A stretch of 64,000 bases of DNA from Limnohabitans sp. 2KL-27 (GTDB taxonomy: Bacteria > Pseudomonadota > Gammaproteobacteria > Burkholderiales > Burkholderiaceae_C), in the NCBI RefSeq assembly GCF_001269345.1, contig NZ_CXOP01000002.1, positions 744,853 to 808,852 on the forward strand. The letters run 5' to 3'. Positions 9,719-17,894 of this stretch are shown here, in pieces. The notes under the pieces are model-generated. The model was not told the DNA's origin. It did not search any database and saw only the letters and a list, made by a program, of their open reading frames with translations. A program made the position numbers and the translations under genes. Positions within the stretch are counted from its first letter, which is position 1. Each line of letters starts with the position of its first letter.

Positions 9719-10695
9719 GGGGCGGGGCGTGTGGGCGGCGGCGTTGGGGAAAGGCGCAGTTGGCTGAGGATTTTGTAAGACAACGCCGCTTGCATTTCTG
9801 CCGCCAACGTGAGGCGCTCCATGTGTTGCGCACCGCCTTGGGGGTTGAACAGGGTGTCCAGGCCCTGCTGGAGTTGTTCGACCTGCCTGTAACGTCCCGT
9901 CAGCAGGGATTTTTCGATCCAGGTGAACACCATGGCCAGAGTGATGGCCAGGGCCGACACCAAGAAGGCATGGCCGACGGTTTGCACCAGTTGGCTCAGC
10001 TCGGCTTGCACCCGCTCCGGGTTGGACACATCAAAGTTGACGAGCCCGGCAATCAGGCCCGAGAAGGTGCCGATGATGCCCACACCGGTCAGGATGCCTG
10101 GGATGTGCTTGTAGAAATTCGATTGCAGCGGGGAGTCCACCAGGGCTTGTTCGGTGAAGTAGTTTTCGGCATGGCTTTGGGCTTGCCATTGGCCGCTGGT
10201 GTTGTGTGCCGAGGTTTCCAGTTGCTGCAGCGCTTCCAGAGCCTGGTTGTATTCGGCCCAGAGTTTGCCCAGGTTCGGGTCGTTTTGCGTCAGCTGTTCG
10301 AGATGGGACAGGTCAAGCCGCTGACCGTTGGCCGCCATGTCCATGTGGGCGAAGAATGACCGTGACAAATGGCTCACCCGCTGCCGGGCTGCCCCAAGGG
10401 GTCCGGCATCGGGCGCTTGCCATTGCACTTGCAGCGTGCAGGCATATTGCTGCCAGGCATGCTGCAAGGCGGGTGATGTCATCACATCGTCTTTCAGTTG
10501 GGCCAAATCGATGTGGGTGCCTGGGGCTTGTTGGGACAACTGCGCCAAATGGTCATGGACCTTGGACAGATCGGTTTTGAGCCGCAGCGCGGGTTGGATG
10601 AATTGGGTGCCGTAGTTCCAGGCCACCAGGCCAATCACGGCCGCCACGGCCCACAGGTGCCAGTAATTGGGGAGGTAAAGCATCAGGTCTGACAT
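9715..10695 (-). CDS. MotA/TolQ/ExbB-type channel protein, ZorA-like
   Basis: This inner-membrane channel subunit has 326 residues from the ATG at 10695 (MSDLMLYLP). There is a transmembrane helix at ~12-33, then a long helical region of ~170 residues. Next comes the family hallmark HIPGILTGVGIIGTFSGLIA (TM2) and a third helix ending in VFTWIEKSLL. Only ~55 residues follow TM3, so any cytoplasmic tail there is short. The gene is coupled to the MotB/OmpA-like gene by a 4-nt overlap. An upstream in-frame start at 10932 is unlikely because it would run through the SAH riboswitch region of the divergent ahcY. Zorya ZorA is the best-matching family; an uncharacterised ExbB/MotA paralogue is the alternative. 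Confidence 0.72.
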   Translation of the reverse strand: MSDLMLYLPNYWHLWAVAAVIGLVAWNYGTQFIQPALRLKTDLSKVHDHLAQLSQQAPGTHIDLAQLKDDVMTSPALQHAWQQYACTLQVQWQAPDAGPLGAARQRVSHLSRSFFAHMDMAANGQRLDLSHLEQLTQNDPNLGKLWAEYNQALEALQQLETSAHNTSGQWQAQSHAENYFTEQALVDSPLQSNFYKHIPGILTGVGIIGTFSGLIAGLVNFDVSNPERVQAELSQLVQTVGHAFLVSALAITLAMVFTWIEKSLLTGRYRQVEQLQQGLDTLFNPQGGAQHMERLTLAAEMQAALSYKILSQLRLSPTPPPTRPAP

Positions 10696-10797
10696 GGGGA
10701 GGGGCTGGAAAGCTGCAAACCGAACCAGTCTAGCGGAATCACCCCCTGTCAGGTCGAGCTTTCTCCAAGGTGGTGAGGGGTTGGGGTCAAGCTGCGG

Positions 10798-10803
10798 TAG
10801 AAT
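10798..10803 (+). promoter_or_regulatory. Putative -10 element for ahcY
   Basis: TAGAAT lies about 8 nt before the first base of the SAH riboswitch, which is where a transcription start that includes the whole aptamer would place it. No convincing -35 hexamer is seen at 16-18 bp. Confidence 0.4.
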
Positions 10804-10811
10804 TATTGCTT

Positions 10812-10900
10812 CCGAGGAGCGTTGCAGCGCCCCCTGACTTGTTAACAAGTCGGCAGCGGGGCGTGAGGCTCGGAACACTTCAACAGCAACGACGCTCATC
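10812..10900 (+). promoter_or_regulatory. SAH (S-adenosylhomocysteine) riboswitch
   Basis: The segment matches the SAH aptamer as I know it. CCGAGGAGCG opens the element, and CCGAG (10812-10816) pairs with CTCGG (10869-10873) as P1. GAGCG (10817-10821) can form the pseudoknot with CGCTC (10893-10897). An internal hairpin lies at about 10830-10860, built on CTTGTTAACAAG. It sits in the ahcY leader, as expected: in known examples SAH binding raises expression of S-adenosylhomocysteine hydrolase. Confidence 0.9.
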
Positions 10901-10982
10901 CACACGACGTGCGGTGAGCCTGTAATTTCCATTCAGTGCAACGCCAGCGTGTGGTTCATTCACATTGCTTGGAGCTTTTCTC

Positions 10983-12416
10983 ATGAATGCACGTATGCCT
11001 TCCACCGTCAACGCCGATTGCGTGATCGCCGACATCGGTCTGGCCGATTGGGGTCGCAAAGAAATCAAAATCGCCGAGACCGAAATGCCCGGCCTCATGG
11101 CCATCCGCGAAGAATTCAACAAGGCCCAGCCTTTGAAGGGTGCGCGCATCACCGGTTCGCTCCACATGACCATCCAGACGGCCGTGTTGATCGAGACCCT
11201 GCAAGCCTTGGGTGCCGATGTGCGTTGGGCCTCTTGCAACATTTTTTCGACCCAAGACCACGCCGCTGCCGCGATTGCCGCCAAGGGCACGCCCGTGTTC
11301 GCCATCAAGGGCGAAACCCTGGCCGATTACTGGGACTACACCCACCGTATTTTTGACTTCGGCCCCGCTGGCACCGAAGGCGAAGGCCCCAACATGATTC
11401 TGGACGATGGCGGCGACGCCACCTTGCTCATGCACCTGGGCAAGCGCGCCGAAAAAGACGCGTCCTTGATCGCCAACCCCACCAGCGAAGAAGAGACCTG
11501 CCTGTTCAACGCCATCAAGGCCAAGTTGGCCGTGGACCCCACCTGGTACAGCCGCAAGGGCGCGCACATCATCGGCGTGACCGAAGAGACCACCACCGGT
11601 GTGTTGCGCTTGAACGAAATGGCCGCCAAGGGCAGCCTGATGTTCCGTGCCATCAACGTGAACGATTCGGTGACCAAGAGCAAGTTTGACAACCTGTACG
11701 GTTGCCGCGAATCGTTGGTCGACTCCATCAAGCGCGCCACCGACGTGATGATCGCCGGCAAAGTGGCCGTCGTCGCCGGTTACGGTGACGTGGGCAAGGG
11801 CTCGGCCCAAGCCTTGCGCGCCTTGAGCGCCCAAGTTTGGGTGACCGAGATCGACCCGATCAACGCCTTGCAAGCTGCCATGGAAGGCTTCAAAGTGGTG
11901 ACCATGGAATACGCTGCTGACAAGTGCGACATCTTCGTGTCGGCCACCGGCAACAAGAATGTGATCCGTTACGAGCACATGGCCGCCATGAAAGACGAAG
12001 CCATTGTTTGCAACATCGGTCACTTCGACAACGAAATCGACGTCGCTTCTCTGGAAAAGTTGCAGTGGGACGAGATCAAGCCCCAGGTCGATCACGTCAT
12101 CTTCCCCGATGGCAAGAAGATCACCTTGCTGGCCAAAGGCCGTTTGGTGAACCTGGGCTGCGCCACCGGCCACCCCAGCTTCGTGATGTCGTCGTCGTTT
12201 GCCAACCAGACCATCGCCCAGATCGAGCTGTTCACCAAGCAAGACCAGTACGAGTCCGGCAAGGTCTATGTGCTGCCCAAGCACCTCGACGAGAAAGTGG
12301 CCCGCCTGCACCTGAAGAAAGTTGGCGCGATGCTGTCCGAATTGAGCGAAGAGCAAGCTGCTTACATCGGCGTGTCCAAGAACGGTCCTTACAAGGCCGA
12401 CACTTACCGTTATTGA
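10983..12416 (+). CDS. ahcY: Adenosylhomocysteinase (SAH hydrolase)
   Basis: This cytoplasmic NAD-dependent enzyme splits S-adenosylhomocysteine to adenosine and homocysteine, removing the inhibitory product of methylation. It has 477 residues from the ATG at 10983, after GGAG. The N-terminal substrate domain shows [20 protein letters not shown]. The NAD-binding Rossmann motif is [12 protein letters not shown]. The C-terminus ends in the conserved KADTYRY. The ~40-residue insert around residues 130-170 is typical of the bacterial long form. It is preceded by an SAH riboswitch and followed on the same strand by tlyA and metF. Confidence 0.98.
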   Translation: MNARMPSTVNADCVIADIGLADWGRKEIKIAETEMPGLMAIREEFNKAQPLKGARITGSLHMTIQTAVLIETLQALGADVRWASCNIFSTQDHAAAAIAAKGTPVFAIKGETLADYWDYTHRIFDFGPAGTEGEGPNMILDDGGDATLLMHLGKRAEKDASLIANPTSEEETCLFNAIKAKLAVDPTWYSRKGAHIIGVTEETTTGVLRLNEMAAKGSLMFRAINVNDSVTKSKFDNLYGCRESLVDSIKRATDVMIAGKVAVVAGYGDVGKGSAQALRALSAQVWVTEIDPINALQAAMEGFKVVTMEYAADKCDIFVSATGNKNVIRYEHMAAMKDEAIVCNIGHFDNEIDVASLEKLQWDEIKPQVDHVIFPDGKKITLLAKGRLVNLGCATGHPSFVMSSSFANQTIAQIELFTKQDQYESGKVYVLPKHLDEKVARLHLKKVGAMLSELSEEQAAYIGVSKNGPYKADTYRY

Positions 12417-12423
12417 TGGACTG

Positions 12424-12490
12424 CCCTGCCCGCGCAGGCGGGTAGGCATGATGTCGATTGTTGCGAGTGGATTCCCGCCTGCGCGGGAAT
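12424..12490. repeat. Inverted-repeat pair with a dRS3-like 20-mer
   Basis: ATTCCC-N8-GGGAAT at 12471-12490 (centre GCCTGCGC) has the layout of the dRS3 repeats of Neisseria. Upstream, CCCGCGCAGGCGGG at 12429-12442 is the exact reverse complement of its inner CCCGCCTGCGCGGG. The pair can fold into a large hairpin, and each half is palindromic by itself. It lies between ahcY and tlyA, and the rest of this gap shows nothing else. Confidence 0.7.
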
Positions 12491-12575
12491 GACTTCTCGC
12501 GGATTGACCACGGTGTGGGCTGGCCCGCATCGCTTACCCCCCTTGTTCCATTGATTGTTTGGCTGACCCCACCCC

Positions 12576-13424
12576 ATGCGCATTGATCAACTCCTCGTCG
12601 AACGTGGCTTGGCCGCCTCTCGTTCACAAGCCCAGCGACTGATCGCTGGGGGCGTGAAGTGGCAGCAGCCTGACGGCGTTTGGCGCACCGTCGTCAAAAA
12701 CCGCGACGAGGTGCCCGAGAGCGCAGCCCTGGAGTTGCTCGACGATGCCGAGTCGCGCTACGTCTCTCGCGGCGGCCTCAAGCTCGAAGGCGCTTTGCAG
12801 GCCACGGGCGTTCGGGTCGACGGCTTGCGCTGCCTGGACGTGGGTCAAAGCACGGGGGGATTCACCGACTGTTTGCTGCAGCACGGCGCGGCCGAGGTGG
12901 TGGGCATTGATGTGGGTCATGCCCAGGTGCATCCGCGCATCATGGGCGACGAGCGTGTGGTCTGCATCGAAGGCGTGAACGCCCGCGAGCTGGAGCCTGG
13001 CGACGAGCGCATTCCTGAGGCATTGGAAGGCTTTGACTTGGTGGTGGGCGATGTGTCGTTCATCTCGCTCACTTTGGTCTTGCCGGGAGTGGTGCATTTG
13101 CTCAAGCCCACAGGCCAGTTGCTCATGCTGGTCAAGCCCCAGTTTGAGCTGCAACCGGGGCAAGTGGGCAAGGGCGGCATCGTGAAAGACGACACGCATT
13201 TCCCCTTCATCGAAAACCGGGTGCGCACGGCACTGACCGAATTGGGCATGAAGGTCACGGCCTGGCTGGACAGCCCGATTGCGGGGGGGGACGGCAACCA
13301 TGAATTTTTTGTGCAGGCTTGCTGGCCTGACCCTGAGGCGGTGTTGCCTGCTCGCGAGGCCACGCGCATCGCGCACGAGGCCGATCGGGCTGCCAAGGCC
13401 TATGCCAAGGCCAACGACGATTGA
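12576..13424 (+). CDS. tlyA: TlyA-family rRNA 2'-O-methyltransferase
   Basis: This 282-residue protein has an N-terminal S4 RNA-binding domain (MRIDQLLVERGLAASRSQAQ) and an FtsJ-like methyltransferase domain. Family residues are visible: SRGGLKLEGAL, the SAM loop DVGQSTGGFTDCLL, GDVSFISLTL and MLVKPQFE, covering the K-D-K tetrad positions. TlyA enzymes methylate 16S/23S rRNA ribose and were once named hemolysins. Placement between ahcY and metF puts a SAM consumer within the SAM-recycling cluster. Confidence 0.9.
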   Translation: MRIDQLLVERGLAASRSQAQRLIAGGVKWQQPDGVWRTVVKNRDEVPESAALELLDDAESRYVSRGGLKLEGALQATGVRVDGLRCLDVGQSTGGFTDCLLQHGAAEVVGIDVGHAQVHPRIMGDERVVCIEGVNARELEPGDERIPEALEGFDLVVGDVSFISLTLVLPGVVHLLKPTGQLLMLVKPQFELQPGQVGKGGIVKDDTHFPFIENRVRTALTELGMKVTAWLDSPIAGGDGNHEFFVQACWPDPEAVLPAREATRIAHEADRAAKAYAKANDD

Positions 13425-13442
13425 ATTTTGGAAGGTGTTGTG

Positions 13443-14273
13443 ATGTCTGGTTTGAAGTTGCCCATCAGTCTGGAGTTTTTTCCACCCAAAACGCCCGAGG
13501 GCGCGGATAAATTACGCGGGGTGCGCGAAAAGCTGTACGCCCTCAAGCCTGAGTTTTGTTCGGTCACTTACGGCGCGGGCGGCTCGACGCAAGAGGGCAC
13601 ATTTTCCACCGTGAGCGCCATCCTGAGCGAAGGCGTAGCGGCCGCTTCTCACTTCTCGTGCATCGGTGCGACCAAGTCTTCGGTGCGCGAAGAGCTGGCC
13701 ACGCTCAAGGCCATGGGCGTCAAGCGCCTGGTTGCTCTGCGCGGTGACTTGCCCAGTGGCTACGGCGCTGGCGGCGAGTTCCATTACGCCAGCGATTTGG
13801 TGGCGTTCATCCGTGCCGAAACCGGTGACGATTTCCACATCGAGGTGGCGGCCTACCCCGAAATCCACCCGCAAGCCAAGTCCCCCGATGCCGACTTGCA
13901 GGCCTTTGCCACCAAAGTGAAAGCCGGTGCCAACTCGGCCATCACGCAATACTTCTACAACAGCGATGCGTATTTCCGCTTTGTGGACGATGCCTACAAG
14001 CTGGGCGTGGATGTGCCCATCGTGCCGGGCATCATGCCGATCACCAGTTCGTCTCAGTTGCTGCGTTTTTCAGACGCTTGCGGTGCCGAAATTCCGCGCT
14101 GGATCAGGCTGCGTCTTCAGGGCTATGGCGATGATGTGGAGTCGATCAAGGCCTTTGGTTTGGATGTGGTCAGTGATTTGTGCCAGCAACTCGTCAATGG
14201 CGGCGTGCCAGCCCTCCATTTCTACACGATGAACCAGAGTGCTGCCACGGCAGAAATCTGCCGTCGGTTCTGA
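13443..14273 (+). CDS. metF: Methylenetetrahydrofolate reductase
   Basis: This flavoprotein reduces 5,10-methylene-THF to 5-methyl-THF, which donates the methyl group for methionine synthesis. It has 276 residues from the ATG at 13443 (MSGLKLPISLEFFPPKT), after AAGGTG; an ATG at 13428 adds five residues. Family features are SLEFFPPKTPEG, CSVTYGAGGSTQ, LVALRGDLPSG, VAAYPEIHPQA and ITQYFYN. With ahcY it completes a homocysteine remethylation unit, and the distance to tlyA is 18 nt. Confidence 0.97.
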   Translation: MSGLKLPISLEFFPPKTPEGADKLRGVREKLYALKPEFCSVTYGAGGSTQEGTFSTVSAILSEGVAAASHFSCIGATKSSVREELATLKAMGVKRLVALRGDLPSGYGAGGEFHYASDLVAFIRAETGDDFHIEVAAYPEIHPQAKSPDADLQAFATKVKAGANSAITQYFYNSDAYFRFVDDAYKLGVDVPIVPGIMPITSSSQLLRFSDACGAEIPRWIRLRLQGYGDDVESIKAFGLDVVSDLCQQLVNGGVPALHFYTMNQSAATAEICRRF

Positions 14274-14439
14274 AACACACAGAACTCTGGGACCTTTGCG
14301 CTGGCATTGATTCAACACAATTTCAGCTGAAATCCGGTGTTGGCTTGCCGCTGTATTTGACCTTGCTCAAACCATGGCGGGTGGTTTGAATTTCCAATGA
14401 AGTCGAGCAAAAAGCTCTTCGTTCATAAGGAAACTCAAC

Positions 14440-15039
14440 ATGAAAAAACTCACCATCGCTGCAGCCGTGTTGGTTGCTTGCTCCGCGACTGCCGCCATAG
14501 CCCAAGCTTCAGGTGAAGGCCCTTGGGTGGTGCGCGCTCGCGCTGTGCACCTGGACATGGCCAACAAAGATGGCACGGGTCTGGGTCTGTCGGTCAACAA
14601 CAAGACCATCCCGGAAGTGGACGTCAGTTACTTTTTCACCCCGAACATGGCGGCCGAATTGATGCTGACCGTGCCCCAAAAACAAACGGTCTCGATGGGC
14701 GGAACATCGATTGGTACCTTCAAGCATTTGCCACCCAGTTTGCTGCTGCAGTACCACTTTACTGGATTGAATGGTTACAAGCCCTATGTCGGAGCGGGCG
14801 TGAACTACACCCGCATCACCCGGGTCAATTTGCTCGGCGGAGGGGCTGACCTAGAAGACGACAGCTGGGGTGGTGCGCTGCAGGTTGGCATGGATTTACC
14901 TTTGGATAAAAACTGGTCCTTGAACTTCGATGTCAAAAAGCTTTATATCCGCTCCAATGTCTTTGTCGGCGGCGTCAATCAGGGCACTTTGAAGCTGGAC
15001 CCTGTCTTGGTGGGGGTGGGTTTGGGTTACCGCTACTGA
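14440..15039 (+). CDS. ompW: OmpW-family outer-membrane protein
   Basis: This 199-residue protein has a signal peptide cut after AAIAQA, followed by an eight-stranded barrel pattern that ends in the outer-membrane C-terminal aromatic GLGYRY. Family features are VRARAVHLDM near the N-terminus, VDVSYFFTPNMAAELML, and YKPYVGAGVNYT. OmpW barrels pass small hydrophobic molecules. A good ribosome site (AAGGAAAC) precedes the ATG. The 166-bp gap before it shows only a small GAGC-GCTC hairpin (14404-14416) and no clear promoter. A bidirectional terminator follows. Confidence 0.92.
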   Translation: MKKLTIAAAVLVACSATAAIAQASGEGPWVVRARAVHLDMANKDGTGLGLSVNNKTIPEVDVSYFFTPNMAAELMLTVPQKQTVSMGGTSIGTFKHLPPSLLLQYHFTGLNGYKPYVGAGVNYTRITRVNLLGGGADLEDDSWGGALQVGMDLPLDKNWSLNFDVKKLYIRSNVFVGGVNQGTLKLDPVLVGVGLGYRY

Positions 15040-15057
15040 CGGGGTTGAGTCAAGTCA

Positions 15058-15081
15058 AACGCCCTGCAGTGCAGGGCGTTT
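15058..15081. terminator. Bidirectional terminator between ompW and paaE
   Basis: AACGCCCTGCA and TGCAGGGCGTT form a GC-rich perfect hairpin with T residues on the plus side and A residues before it, so it can serve both convergent genes. Confidence 0.85.
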
Positions 15082-15105
15082 TCAAGGCGGGCCTCACGCT
15101 GAGTT

Positions 15106-16212
15106 TCAGCGTTCATCGAAACTGATCACCACGCGCTCGCTGGTTGGGCGGGCTTGGCAAGACAGGACGAAACCTTGTTCCACTTCGGGTTTTTCGAGGG
15201 TGAAGTTTTTCTCCATCTCGGTCGTGCCTTCCATCACCTTGCAGCGGCAGGTGCAGCAAACTCCGGCTTTGCAAGAGTAGGGCAGGTCCAGACCCAGTGA
15301 CAAGGCGATGTCGAGGATCTTTTCGTTGCGGTTCATCGGCATGTTGTACGGCTTGCCGTCCAGCACCACGGTGAGTTGCACTTCGCCTTGCGCACGTGTG
15401 GCGGGGTGACCCAGCACGGCTTTGGCGCGGGCGTCGGGGGGCAGCGCATCGAGTGTGGGCGAGCTGAAGCGTTCTGTGCGGATGCGTTCGGCTTTCACGC
15501 CGGCGGTCAGCAGCGCTTGCTCCGTGGCTTCGATCATGGCCTCGGGGCCGCACACGAACACCTCGTCCATGCTGCCCACGGGCAGGAAGGCGTCGATGAT
15601 GGCCTGCACTTTCGCGCCGTCAATGCGACCTTCGAGCAAGGGCACTTCCTGCGCTTGGCGCGAGAGGATATGGATCAGCGTGAGCCGGTCCGGGTAGCGG
15701 TCTTTCAGGTCTTGCAGCGCTTCGTTGAACATCACGCTGTCCATGCGGCGGTTGCCGTAGACCAGGGTGAATTTGCTCTCGGGCTGGTCTTCCAGGGTGC
15801 TGGCCAAAATGGACAGGATGGGCGTGATGCCCGAGCCTGCGGCAAAGCCCACGCGGTGGATGGCGCGGGGGCGCTGCACCACAAAGCGGCCATCGGGCGG
15901 CATCACGCGCAGTGTGTCGCCCGCCTTGAGTTGGGTGGCGGCCCAGTTGGAGAACACCCCACCTTCCACGGGTCGGATGCCCACCTCGAGAACGCCTTGC
16001 TTTTGCAGTTGGCTGTGTGCCGAGCTGATGGAGTAGCTGCGGCGCACGTCGGTGCCATCGATGTCGGCACGCAAGGTCAGGAACTGGCCAGGCTGGAAGT
16101 CGAAGCTGCTGCGCAGATCGGCAGGCACGTTCAGCGTGATCGCCACAGCACCGGCTGCTTCTGGGCTGATGCGTGCGATGGGGAGGTCATGAAATCGGGG
16201 GGCTGCGGACAT
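15106..16212 (-). CDS. paaE: 1,2-phenylacetyl-CoA epoxidase reductase subunit PaaE
   Basis: PaaE passes electrons from NADPH to the PaaABC diiron oxygenase in aerobic phenylacetate breakdown. The 368-residue protein is a ferredoxin-reductase-type FAD/NAD module (RRSYSISS at the FAD site, GSGITPILSI at the nucleotide site). It carries a C-terminal plant-type 2Fe-2S domain whose cysteines are visible in SCKAGVCCTCRC and SCQARP. It is the last gene of the paaABCDE operon. Confidence 0.95.
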   Translation of the reverse strand: MSAAPRFHDLPIARISPEAAGAVAITLNVPADLRSSFDFQPGQFLTLRADIDGTDVRRSYSISSAHSQLQKQGVLEVGIRPVEGGVFSNWAATQLKAGDTLRVMPPDGRFVVQRPRAIHRVGFAAGSGITPILSILASTLEDQPESKFTLVYGNRRMDSVMFNEALQDLKDRYPDRLTLIHILSRQAQEVPLLEGRIDGAKVQAIIDAFLPVGSMDEVFVCGPEAMIEATEQALLTAGVKAERIRTERFSSPTLDALPPDARAKAVLGHPATRAQGEVQLTVVLDGKPYNMPMNRNEKILDIALSLGLDLPYSCKAGVCCTCRCKVMEGTTEMEKNFTLEKPEVEQGFVLSCQARPTSERVVISFDER

Positions 16213-16248
16213 GGCTTGAGGCTCTGGGACTGGGTGGCGCGAGGCGAC

Positions 16249-16785
16249 TCAGTAGGGTTTGAAGTAATCAAAGGGCTCCATGCAGGCCAGGCACCGGTAA
16301 AGGGCCTTGCAGGCGGTCGAGCCGAAATGGGAGGTTTCGGTGGTGTTGGCCGAGCCGCATTGCGGGCAGTTCACCACCTCGGGCTTGGCCCCGCGCGCCG
16401 CAAACTGCACCACGCTGGCTGCCCCTGTGGTGGGGCTTGCGCAGGCGTGCGGCGGGGCAATGCCGTAAGCGCGCAGCTTGTCTTTGGCCGCTTCGCTCAT
16501 CCAGTCGGTGGTCCAGGCCGGCGCCAGTTGGGTGACCACACGGCCTTGCAGGCCGTTGGCCAACAACAGGGCTTTCACATCGTCTTCGATCTGGCCCATG
16601 GCAGGGCAGCCGCTGTAAGTGGGCGTGATGACCACGTCCAGTCCCGTTTCTCCTGCGCGCACGTCGCGCAAAATGCCCAGCTCGCGCAAGCTGACCACCG
16701 GAATTTCCGGGTCGGTCAAGCTGTCGAGCAGATGCCAGGCGCGGGCCACATCGGTGGCGCTGGGCTGCGAAGTGAGGGCGGACAT
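16249..16785 (-). CDS. paaD: Phenylacetate degradation protein PaaD
   Basis: PaaD (178 residues) is a MIP18/SufT-like factor needed for a working phenylacetyl-CoA epoxidase, probably in metal-centre maturation. The N-terminal MIP18 domain has LTDPEIPVVSLRELGI and PTYSGCPAMGQIEDDV. The C-terminal zinc-ribbon-like part has CPQCGS and CLAC. It lies between paaC and paaE in the same direction. Confidence 0.94.
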   Translation of the reverse strand: MSALTSQPSATDVARAWHLLDSLTDPEIPVVSLRELGILRDVRAGETGLDVVITPTYSGCPAMGQIEDDVKALLLANGLQGRVVTQLAPAWTTDWMSEAAKDKLRAYGIAPPHACASPTTGAASVVQFAARGAKPEVVNCPQCGSANTTETSHFGSTACKALYRCLACMEPFDYFKPY

Positions 16786-16794
16786 GGCTTGGCG

Positions 16795-17601
16795 TTACCA
16801 GGTGGCTTGCGGGTGGGCGCGGGCCAAGCTTTGCATTTCAGCCAAGACGAAACCCAGGTGTTCGGAGTGGATGCCTTGTTTGCCTGTGGGCACAAAGCCG
16901 CCATCGACCGGGCGCTGGAGGGTGGCCTCGCGCAGTGCCTCGTCCACGATCTGGTTCCAGTCGGTTTGCAATGCCGCCATGTCGATCCCCGTGCCGTTGG
17001 CCAGCGCGGCGGTTTCATGGGGGCTGCTGGCCCAAAATTCCTGGGTGTAGGGCAGCAACTGGTCCAGCGCCGCTTGCGCTTTGGCGTGGGACTCGTCGGT
17101 GCCATCACCCAGACGCACCAACCAGTCGCGCGAATGGCGCAGGTGGTAGCGCACTTCCTTGAGCGACTTGGCGGCAATCGCGGCCAACTGAGCGTCTTGG
17201 GAGTTTTGCAGCTGGTCCCAGACCAACACCATCAGGCTGCTGTACAAGAAGTTGCGCGCCATGGTCATGGCGAAATCACGATCGCCTTGGGCGGTGGCCG
17301 ACATCAAAGGCAGGTGCGGCAATTCGCACAGGGTGTAGTTTTTGAAGTCGGGCACGTCGCGGAAATACGCCAGCGTGTCTTCGGTGGCGTCGCCGCCTTG
17401 CAGCTCGGCCGCGTGTTGGTAAAGCATGCGGGCCTGGCCCACCAGGTCCAGGCTGTTGTTGGACAACGCGATGTCTTCTTCGAGGATGGGGCCGTGTCCA
17501 CACCATTCGGCGTTGCGCTGACCGAGGATCAGCGCGTTGTCGGCCAAGTGCAGCAGGTAATCGATGGGGGCGTTCATGGGGACACTCATGGTTGTGCTCA
17601 C
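16795..17601 (-). CDS. paaC: Phenylacetyl-CoA epoxidase structural subunit PaaC
   Basis: PaaC is the non-catalytic ferritin-fold partner of PaaA in the epoxidase complex. The body starts YLLHLADNALILGQRNAEWCGHGP and continues with DIALSNNSLDLVGQARML and KEVRYHLRHS. Translation may start at GTG 17601, which overlaps the paaB stop by 4 nt, or at ATG 17589 (MSVPMNAP). The GTG form has 268 residues. Confidence 0.95.
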   Translation of the reverse strand: MSTTMSVPMNAPIDYLLHLADNALILGQRNAEWCGHGPILEEDIALSNNSLDLVGQARMLYQHAAELQGGDATEDTLAYFRDVPDFKNYTLCELPHLPLMSATAQGDRDFAMTMARNFLYSSLMVLVWDQLQNSQDAQLAAIAAKSLKEVRYHLRHSRDWLVRLGDGTDESHAKAQAALDQLLPYTQEFWASSPHETAALANGTGIDMAALQTDWNQIVDEALREATLQRPVDGGFVPTGKQGIHSEHLGFVLAEMQSLARAHPQATW

Positions 17602-17894
17602 ATGTGTCCCACTTCTTCAGGGATCTCGTAGAAGGTGGGATGGCGGTACACCTTGTCGCTGGCCGGGTCGAAAAATTCAGGCTTGTCGTTGGGCTCGCTG
17701 GCCGAGATGCTGGCCGAAGGCACCACCCAGATGCTCACGCCTTCTTGGCGGCGGGTGTAGACGTCCCGGGCCATTTGCAAAGCGTGTTCCGAATCCGAGG
17801 CGTGCAAGCTGCCGCAATGCTTGTGCTCCAGACCCTGCTTGGAGCGGACGAAAACCTCCCACAGAGGCCATTCTTTCAGCGCCGGTGTGCTCAT
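17598..17894 (-). CDS. paaB: Phenylacetyl-CoA epoxidase subunit PaaB
   Basis: PaaB (98 residues) is the small bridging subunit of the epoxidase. It shows [20 protein letters not shown] and [13 protein letters not shown], as in the family. The start ATG at 17894 overlaps the paaA stop as ATGA; the longer open frame starting at 17960 runs inside paaA and is unlikely to be used. The length fits the usual ~95 residues. Confidence 0.96.
   Translation of the reverse strand: MSTPALKEWPLWEVFVRSKQGLEHKHCGSLHASDSEHALQMARDVYTRRQEGVSIWVVPSASISASEPNDKPEFFDPASDKVYRHPTFYEIPEEVGHM

Noticed and set aside
8969..10695. A complete Zorya anti-phage system
   Set aside because: Only the two motor-like genes are present; no zorC, zorD, zorE or other effector gene lies on either side, so I call the pair ZorAB-like only.
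10696..10932. Longer start for the ZorA-like gene
   Set aside because: The extension is antisense to the SAH riboswitch and ahcY promoter region and does not look like protein of this family.
15376..17631. Plus-strand open frame of 751 codons over paaE, paaD and paaC
   Set aside because: It is antisense to three clear genes and encodes a His/Gly/Ala-rich product without any recognisable domain.
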